DNA from: an uncultured Rhodoplanes sp.
Lineage (GTDB): Bacteria; Pseudomonadota; Alphaproteobacteria; Rhizobiales; Xanthobacteraceae
DNA: 27,692 nucleotides
Direction of reading: 5' to 3'
Assembly: GCA_936924235.1 (NCBI GenBank)
Contig: CAKZHN010000334.1
Span: forward strand, 1 to 27,692
The position numbers were made by a program, and so were the translations under genes. Below, in pieces: positions 23,152 to 27,692 of this stretch (position 1 is its first letter; each line of letters opens with the position of its first letter). Under the pieces are notes generated by a model. It was not told the origin of the DNA. It ran no database searches and was given only the letters and a program-made list of their open reading frames with translations.

Positions 23152-24131
23152 TTCGCCGCCGCCTGCACGAAGCTGCCGTCGAAGATCGCCGGCTTCGCCG
23201 GATAGGGCTTCTTGACGATGCCGATATCGGCCAATCCTTCGACCATCTTCTCATAGGCCGCATCCGGCACATCACCGTCAGCGCCGAACAGCTTGAGCTT
23301 GGTGACGAGGAAATCGTAGGCCTCGGCGGAATCCTGCGGGTCCTGCTTGGCGTGCTTGACCAGGATGTCGATCGCTTTGGCCTTGTTCGCCGGATCGTAC
23401 AGCCACTTCACGGCGCGCCGGTAGCTCCGCGCAAAGGCCACCATGGCGTCGCGGTTCTTCGCCGCCCAGGCCGAGTTCGCGCCCCACACCGTGAACGGAA
23501 TGCTGGGTGCAAAGGTCGCTGTGTCGCCGAGATGGGTGAGCCCCTTGGACTGCGCCTTGAAGTAGGTCGGCGGATTGAGGATCGTGGCGTCGATCGCGCC
23601 TCCGGCCAGCGCGGCAAAGCGATCGCCCGCGGCCTTGGCGTAGACAAAGTCGACATCCGTCGGTTTCAGTCCGGCCGACGCCAGGAACGGCTTGATGTAG
23701 ATCAGCGTGATGTCGTTCGGCCCGCCGATGCTGATCACCTTGCCCTTGAGATCGGCGATCTGCTTGATCGTGGGCTTGGCAAAGATGCCGTAGGGCGACG
23801 CGGTGATGTCGCTCAGGACGATCCGTTCGTCCGCGCCCTGCAGCGCCGCCCGGGCAATGTCGGGATAACCGGTATGCGCGATGTTGAGCGAACCGCCGGC
23901 CAGCTGCTGGGCGGAGCCGCTGCCGACCGTGATGTACTCGATCTCGATCCCGGCTTCCTTGTGCCAGCCGAGCTCGTCGGCGATGTATTGCGGCCATTGC
24001 GGCGGTCCGTGCGCCACGAGGCCCGCGGTGATTTTGGTTTGCGCCTGCGCCGCGCCCGCCATCGCCACGAACAGCGCCACCAGGCCAAAACGAAGGCAGC
24101 GCGATGGCCACGGATGCCGCAGATCAGACAT
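23148..24131 (-). CDS. NMT1/THI5-like (SsuA-type) periplasmic substrate-binding protein 2
   Basis: This 327-residue exported binding protein is the first gene of the - strand operon. The signal peptide covers about residues 1-30 (hydrophobic FGLVALFVAMAGAAQA), and a GGAG run eight bases before the ATG supports the start. The mature part opens TKITAGLVAHGPPQWPQYIA. The fold-typical blocks GSGSAQQLAGGSLNIAHTGY, IADLKGKVISIGGPNDITLI and RFAALAGGAIDATILNPP follow. It is paralogous to the protein at 19566-20534 but clearly diverged, so the two may bind different compounds. Its stop overlaps the SDR start. It is divergent from the luciferase-like monooxygenase gene, with 106 bases between. Confidence 0.88.
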   Translation of the reverse strand: MSDLRHPWPSRCLRFGLVALFVAMAGAAQAQTKITAGLVAHGPPQWPQYIADELGWHKEAGIEIEYITVGSGSAQQLAGGSLNIAHTGYPDIARAALQGADERIVLSDITASPYGIFAKPTIKQIADLKGKVISIGGPNDITLIYIKPFLASAGLKPTDVDFVYAKAAGDRFAALAGGAIDATILNPPTYFKAQSKGLTHLGDTATFAPSIPFTVWGANSAWAAKNRDAMVAFARSYRRAVKWLYDPANKAKAIDILVKHAKQDPQDSAEAYDFLVTKLKLFGADGDVPDAAYEKMVEGLADIGIVKKPYPAKPAIFDGSFVQAAAK

Positions 24132-24237
24132 CGAAAATCTCCAGGCATGACCGGCTGTTCAGCGCCGGATTCTTGCGTAGGCTAGCAAGGCAATCAGGCA
24201 AGAACTATACCGATCCGGAGCGGCATCGAGACGCGCC
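24132..24237. promoter_or_regulatory. Divergent promoter/operator region
   Basis: This 106-base gap between two outward-facing genes must hold both promoters. It contains CTTGC (24172-24176) and GCAAG (24185-24189) as an inverted repeat with 8-base spacing, a second GGCAAG copy at 24198-24203, and CCGGC/GCCGG arms at 24151-24155 and 24164-24168. These are candidate regulator sites. No clear -35/-10 pair is visible. Confidence 0.35.
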
Positions 24238-25329
24238 ATGCATTTTGGAATCTGGACTCCGCTGCCGCACACCATCCGGCCCGAGCCGCGGATGGACCGC
24301 GCGCTGGCCGAGATCAAGGCCGTGCCCAACCTGGCCGGCAAGCGCGACGGAACCTTCGAGCACGCCTGCGACGTGGTGCGCCGCGCCGACGAGCTCGGCT
24401 TCCACACCACGCTGATCGCCGAGCGCTACCTCGGCCCGGACCTGTCGGCCTGGGTGCTGGCCTCCGCGCTCGCCATGGTGACGAAGCGCATCGAGCTGAT
24501 GATCGCGGTGCATCCCGGCATGGTGTCGCCGCAGGTCGTGGCCAAGATGGCGTCGAGCCTCGATCGCATCAGCGGCGGCCGCGCCGCGCTCAACATCGTC
24601 AACGGCTGGTGGATGGAGGAGTTCGACCTGTTCTCGAACGGCACCTGGATCGGCGACGCCGAGCGCTATCCGCGCATGGGCGAATACATCCGGGTGATCA
24701 AGGGGCTCTGGACCGATCCCGATTTCAATTTCGACGGCGCGTTCTACCGCGCCCATGTCCAGGCCGCGATGCGCGGCGCTGACGGCAAGGTGGTGATGCC
24801 CGAGCCCGGCGACGTGGTCGCAAAGCCCAGCCAGCTCCCCCACCCGCCGATCTATGCGGCGAGCCGCGCGCCCGACGGCAAGGCGCTGATTGCGCAATAT
24901 GGTGATGTGTGGTTCGCCGAATACAAGCCGGGCTTCCGCAATTTCGAGGACAACATCGCGCGTATGGCCGCCGACGTCGCTGCGATGCGCGAGCTCGCCG
25001 CCTCGCACGGACGCGCGCTGCGCTTCGCCATCAATCCGCAGATCATCCTGGCCGACACCCAGGCCGACGCCGAGCGGCAGGCCGAGGACGCCGAGAGCAA
25101 CGCCGTGGCGCGCGACCGCATGGTCAACGCGCTCGGCGCGGGCCTGGTCGGCACGCCGGAGTTCGTCGCCGCGCGGCTCCTGCGCTACGAGGCGATCGGC
25201 ATCGATACGATGATGACGCGGTTCACGCCGATGCTCGACGGCGTGGAGAAATTCGGCCGCGAGGTGATCCCGCTGGTGAATGGGAACGCGCGGGGCTCGG
25301 CCGAAGCGGCGAAGCTGAAAGCGGTTTAA
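24238..25329 (+). CDS. Luciferase-like flavin monooxygenase (SsuD/RutA-type)
   Basis: This 363-residue member of the bacterial luciferase-like family is expected to use FMNH2 from a separate reductase and O2 to cleave a C-S, C-N or ring bond. The N-terminal strand MHFGIWTPLP, the ADELGFHTTLIAER helix-strand unit and SSLDRISGGRAALNIVNGWW (family LD.ISGGR.. and N(I/L)V.GW) are characteristic, as is ERYPRMGEYIRVIKGLWT. The NIVNGWW block is closest in style to SsuD, SfnG and RutA and not to true luciferase. The start has only a weak upstream purine run. It is transcribed divergently from the binding-protein/SDR/UbiD operon and probably acts in the same pathway. The substrate is unknown, and no flavin reductase gene lies in the window. 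Confidence 0.88.
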   Translation: MHFGIWTPLPHTIRPEPRMDRALAEIKAVPNLAGKRDGTFEHACDVVRRADELGFHTTLIAERYLGPDLSAWVLASALAMVTKRIELMIAVHPGMVSPQVVAKMASSLDRISGGRAALNIVNGWWMEEFDLFSNGTWIGDAERYPRMGEYIRVIKGLWTDPDFNFDGAFYRAHVQAAMRGADGKVVMPEPGDVVAKPSQLPHPPIYAASRAPDGKALIAQYGDVWFAEYKPGFRNFEDNIARMAADVAAMRELAASHGRALRFAINPQIILADTQADAERQAEDAESNAVARDRMVNALGAGLVGTPEFVAARLLRYEAIGIDTMMTRFTPMLDGVEKFGREVIPLVNGNARGSAEAAKLKAV

Positions 25330-25385
25330 GCCGATAAAGCGTTTCTCCCCCCTTCTTGGAAGCACACTCGCGCACCATGCACGCG

Positions 25386-25415
25386 GTCACCCGCGGGCTT
25401 GACCCGCGGGTCCAT
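25386..25415 (-). repeat. REP-like 30-base palindromic element, copy 1
   Basis: Read on the - strand it begins ATGGACCCGCGGGTCAAG and ends in TGAC, with internal arms CCCGCGGGT and its partner CCCGCGGGTG around TCAAG. It matches copy 2 at 25 of 30 bases in inverted orientation. It sits between convergent genes, as such elements usually do. Confidence 0.75.
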
Positions 25416-25466
25416 ACGATGGTGCACCGAAGAACACTCTTACGACTGCCGCGGCGGCACCCGCTC

Positions 25467-25496
25467 ATGGATCGCCGGGTCAAGCCCGGCGATGAC
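25467..25496 (+). repeat. REP-like 30-base palindromic element, copy 2
   Basis: It begins ATGGATCGCCGGGTCAAG and ends CCCGGCGATGAC, so ATCGCCGGG pairs with CCCGGCGAT around a short TCAAG loop. It is the inverted mate of copy 1, with 51 bases between them. From memory, this motif is abundant between genes in Bradyrhizobium-like genomes. It could serve as a two-way terminator or mRNA stabiliser here. Confidence 0.8.
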
Positions 25497-25563
25497 ACCG
25501 CCGTTGTGGCTGGCGGTGCAACGCAATTAAAGGCGCCGTCACACACAAGCGCCTTCACATCAC

Positions 25564-27336
25564 TCACGATCCGTAGACAACCCGTCCGCCCACCACGGTC
25601 GTGCGCGCACGAACCTCCTTGAGATCGTCGAGCGGCGTTGACATCAAATCTCGGTCGAGCACGGCAAAATCGGCCAGCATGCCGGCGCGCAGCATGCCTT
25701 TCCGGTTCTCATCGAACGAGAGCTTGGCTCCCTCTCGCGTCAACAGCGGCAGCGCCTCCGCGACCGTCAAGCGTTGCCCCAGGCCGACAACCTCGCCACT
25801 CCGGCTTTGCCGTGTCGTCAGATTCCACAGCGGGACGAATTGACTGACGGGCACGTTGTCGGTGCCGATGGCGTTCGGGATGCCTTCGTTGAGGAAGGTC
25901 CGGTGCGGCGTTACATGCTCTGCATCGCCGGCCTGGGCCGCGAGTCTCGGGCCACGCTTCCAGAACGTCTTGCTCGGAATGGTCGTCACATGGACGCCGA
26001 GGCGCTTGATCATCGCGGCCTCGGCCGGCTTGACGATCGCCAGGTGCTCGAGAACCCACCGCTTCTGCTTGATATCGAAGCGCTGGTCCGCCTCCGCCCA
26101 GATCGCCAGCACCTTGTCCAGGTTATTCGCCGCGATCGAATGCACCCGGAAGCCAAGCTCCGCCGCCGTCATCACGTAGTCGCGATACTCGCTCAAGGTG
26201 TTGGCGTATTCGACGAAGCCGGACCAGCCGGTGTCGGGCAGCGCAGCGAGCGAAGCATCCCGAAATGCCTTCTCGCCGGACTGGCCGATGAAGACCCCGG
26301 ATACACGCAGCCACTGATCGCCGAAGCCCTGCCCGCTCGCATAGGGAAGCAGATCCCGAAGGTCGCGCATCGCCTGTGCACTGTTGGTCCAGGTCGGGCT
26401 CACGACCAGCGACATCCGCACGCTGAGCTCGCCCCGCTCCCAGAGGCTGCGATACAGCGCCAGCGTCTGGGGGGACGAACCGTGTCCCTCATAGGCGCTC
26501 GTGGTCCCGAACGCGTTGTAAAGCTTCATCGAGAGGCGAATGGAATCGAGCCGCTGCTGCCAGGTGAACTTCGGAACGGCCTTCAGCAGATCGAATTCGA
26601 CGCTCGGCCGGTCATTGGTCTCGACGATGAGGCCGGTGGGTTCGCCGCTCGCGTCCTTGACGATCTCGACGCCCGAGCAAGCGGGCACCGTCGCAGCGGT
26701 GATGCCGTTCAAGCGGAGCGCAAGGCTGTTCAGGGCGGAGTAGCCCGGCGGCTCGCCCCAGTTGTTGAACGATCCGGAGATATAGACCGGATTGTTCGGC
26801 GCTGCGCCATCAAGCTCGGACCGTGACGGCATGCGGCGTTCCGCCAGCACCGACGGGCCGCCGAAGAAATAAGGCGGATCGCCGACCGGCATGGTGACGA
26901 TCCATTCGCCGGGCTTGGCGCGCGAAGCCACGTCCCGGATCGCATTCAGGATGTCGGCGACCGAGCGCAGCCCCTCCAGGGAAAGTCGCTGCCCCTTGAG
27001 GCCTTCCCGTTCCAGGTGCGCATGGGCATCGACAATACCCGGCAGCACGGTGCGCCCGGCCGCATCGATCGATCGGGTGCGCGGCCCGCGCAACGACGCA
27101 ATGTCGTCCGCCGCGCCGACGGCAAGGATGCGTTCGCCTTTCACCGCGAGCGCTTGCACCACGGGCCGCGACGCATCTTGCGTCAGGATGTTGCCATTCG
27201 AGACGATGAGGTCCGCGAACCTGGATTCATCGTCGCGAGCCGCGGGCCCCGGTGTCGACAGCGGCTGTGCGCCCGCGGCGAACGGCCAAGCGGCAGCCGC
27301 TGAACCAGCCCCCTTCAGGAATTGACGCCGCTTCAT
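25564..27336 (-). CDS. Tat-exported YtcJ-like amidohydrolase (Amidohydro_3)
   Basis: This 590-residue metal-dependent hydrolase cuts an amide or related bond. The start is placed at the ATG at 27334-27336, because the protein then begins MKRRQFLKGAGSAAAAWPFA, a twin-arginine signal, and AAGGCG lies shortly upstream. The longer opening to 27546 lacks support. The N-terminal beta-sandwich (ADLIVSNGNILTQDASRP) leads to TVLPGIVDAHAHLERE, with metal ligands H105 and H107. IGTDNVPVS supplies the late Asp, and the C-terminal AGMLADFAVLDRDLM is the usual closing strand. The order of blocks matches YtcJ/exoenzyme-regulatory-type amidohydrolases. The substrate is unknown. The gene is separate from the block at its left, facing the monooxygenase gene across the REP pair. 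Confidence 0.9.
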   Translation of the reverse strand: MKRRQFLKGAGSAAAAWPFAAGAQPLSTPGPAARDDESRFADLIVSNGNILTQDASRPVVQALAVKGERILAVGAADDIASLRGPRTRSIDAAGRTVLPGIVDAHAHLEREGLKGQRLSLEGLRSVADILNAIRDVASRAKPGEWIVTMPVGDPPYFFGGPSVLAERRMPSRSELDGAAPNNPVYISGSFNNWGEPPGYSALNSLALRLNGITAATVPACSGVEIVKDASGEPTGLIVETNDRPSVEFDLLKAVPKFTWQQRLDSIRLSMKLYNAFGTTSAYEGHGSSPQTLALYRSLWERGELSVRMSLVVSPTWTNSAQAMRDLRDLLPYASGQGFGDQWLRVSGVFIGQSGEKAFRDASLAALPDTGWSGFVEYANTLSEYRDYVMTAAELGFRVHSIAANNLDKVLAIWAEADQRFDIKQKRWVLEHLAIVKPAEAAMIKRLGVHVTTIPSKTFWKRGPRLAAQAGDAEHVTPHRTFLNEGIPNAIGTDNVPVSQFVPLWNLTTRQSRSGEVVGLGQRLTVAEALPLLTREGAKLSFDENRKGMLRAGMLADFAVLDRDLMSTPLDDLKEVRARTTVVGGRVVYGS

Positions 27337-27692
27337 GTCTGCGCCTTGCGTTGAGGACAACGCATCGTAGCGGCGGCAAGCCGGCATCCGGAAGGGGCTC
27401 CGTGGCGCGGCTGTTCCTGACTCCCTCACTGTTGACAGACCTTGCAAACAGGGGTGCCGAATTTGACGCCGTCCCCGCCTCGCGTATCGTCGCGCTGCCT
27501 TGCTCAACTGAGGGCGTCTTCCGGAGGCGTTTGGTTGGCGGAGCAAGGTGTGGCGCCCGGCCCCCTGTGATCACGCAAGCAGGGCCCCGGGACGTCTCGG
27601 CTGACCGTCCGTGCCTCCTTGCGAGGTGCTGCCTTCAATGGCTGGACGCGGTCCGGATGAAGGGCAGCGCAAATGCTGCCTGGATCAGGGCG
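27337..27692. other. Right-end stretch without a convincing gene
   Basis: About 356 bases upstream of the amidohydrolase. Its promoter should lie here on the - strand, but I cannot place it. On the + strand TTGACG (27463-27468) and TATCGT (27485-27490), spaced by 16 bases, form a weak promoter-like pair. CCCGGCCCCCTG (27556-27567) and CAGGGCCCCGGG (27580-27591) form an imperfect hairpin (10 of 12 pairs). A + strand frame from about 27531 stays open to the edge but resembles no family I know. Confidence 0.4.

Noticed and set aside
27463..27490. + strand TTGACG/TATCGT promoter-like pair
   Set aside because: Only a partial match in GC-rich sequence, and no recognisable + strand gene follows before the edge.
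1..27692. CRISPR arrays, tRNA/rRNA genes, insertion sequences, integrases
   Set aside because: None seen by eye. The only repeats are the coding duplication, short palindromes and low-complexity tracts.

Overview
The window is high-GC, densely packed DNA from an alphaproteobacterium. The best guess is Hyphomicrobiales of the Bradyrhizobium/Xanthobacteraceae kind. This rests on the gene families (SPINDLY-type O-GlcNAc transferase, Hint_2 surface protein, many molybdenum hydroxylases, NMT1/THI5-like binding proteins) and on a palindromic repeat of the ATGGAT-CGCCGGGTCAAGCCCGGCGA-TGAC type that I recall as common in that group. The assignment is inferred from the sequence and has not been checked by search. 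I see no tRNA, rRNA, CRISPR array, transposase or integrase.

Region 1 (1-7206, + strand) is most of a type II secretion system operon: the 3' end of gspE, then gspF, G, H, I, J, K, L, M and a GspC/GspN-like protein. Most of these genes overlap or nearly touch. All four Glu5-type pseudopilins and the Glu5-less GspK are present. gspD and the 5' part of gspE would lie upstream of the window.

Region 2 (7246-13062) is a surface-protein and glycosylation block. It holds a TPR plus O-GlcNAc-transferase-like protein (- strand), a repeat-rich beta-solenoid protein with a Hint_2 autoprocessing domain (+), and a GT-B glycosyltransferase (+). The Hint protein ends with, and the glycosyltransferase begins with, the same roughly 80-residue module, which ties the two together. 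The 5' ends of the first two genes meet head to head at about 9033-9080. There is no room for a normal promoter there, and coding-like sequence runs up to the junction on both sides. This looks like a rearrangement or a chimeric join.

Region 3 (13174-25329) is a metabolic block. A PaoABC-type molybdenum aldehyde oxidoreductase (paoA-paoB-paoC, - strand, ATGA overlaps) is followed further right by a second - strand operon. Read in transcription order, that operon encodes an NMT1/THI5-like binding protein, an SDR dehydrogenase, a UbiD-family decarboxylase, a second paralogous binding protein, and a lone xanthine-dehydrogenase-type molybdopterin subunit. A luciferase-like flavin monooxygenase is transcribed divergently from it. 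Together they look like an uncharacterised pathway for an aromatic or heteroaromatic acid or aldehyde. No ABC permease/ATPase, UbiX, Mo-cofactor chaperone or regulator lies inside the window.

Region 4 (25330-27692) holds an inverted pair of REP-like palindromes, a Tat-exported YtcJ-type amidohydrolase (- strand), and a roughly 356-base right end with no convincing gene.
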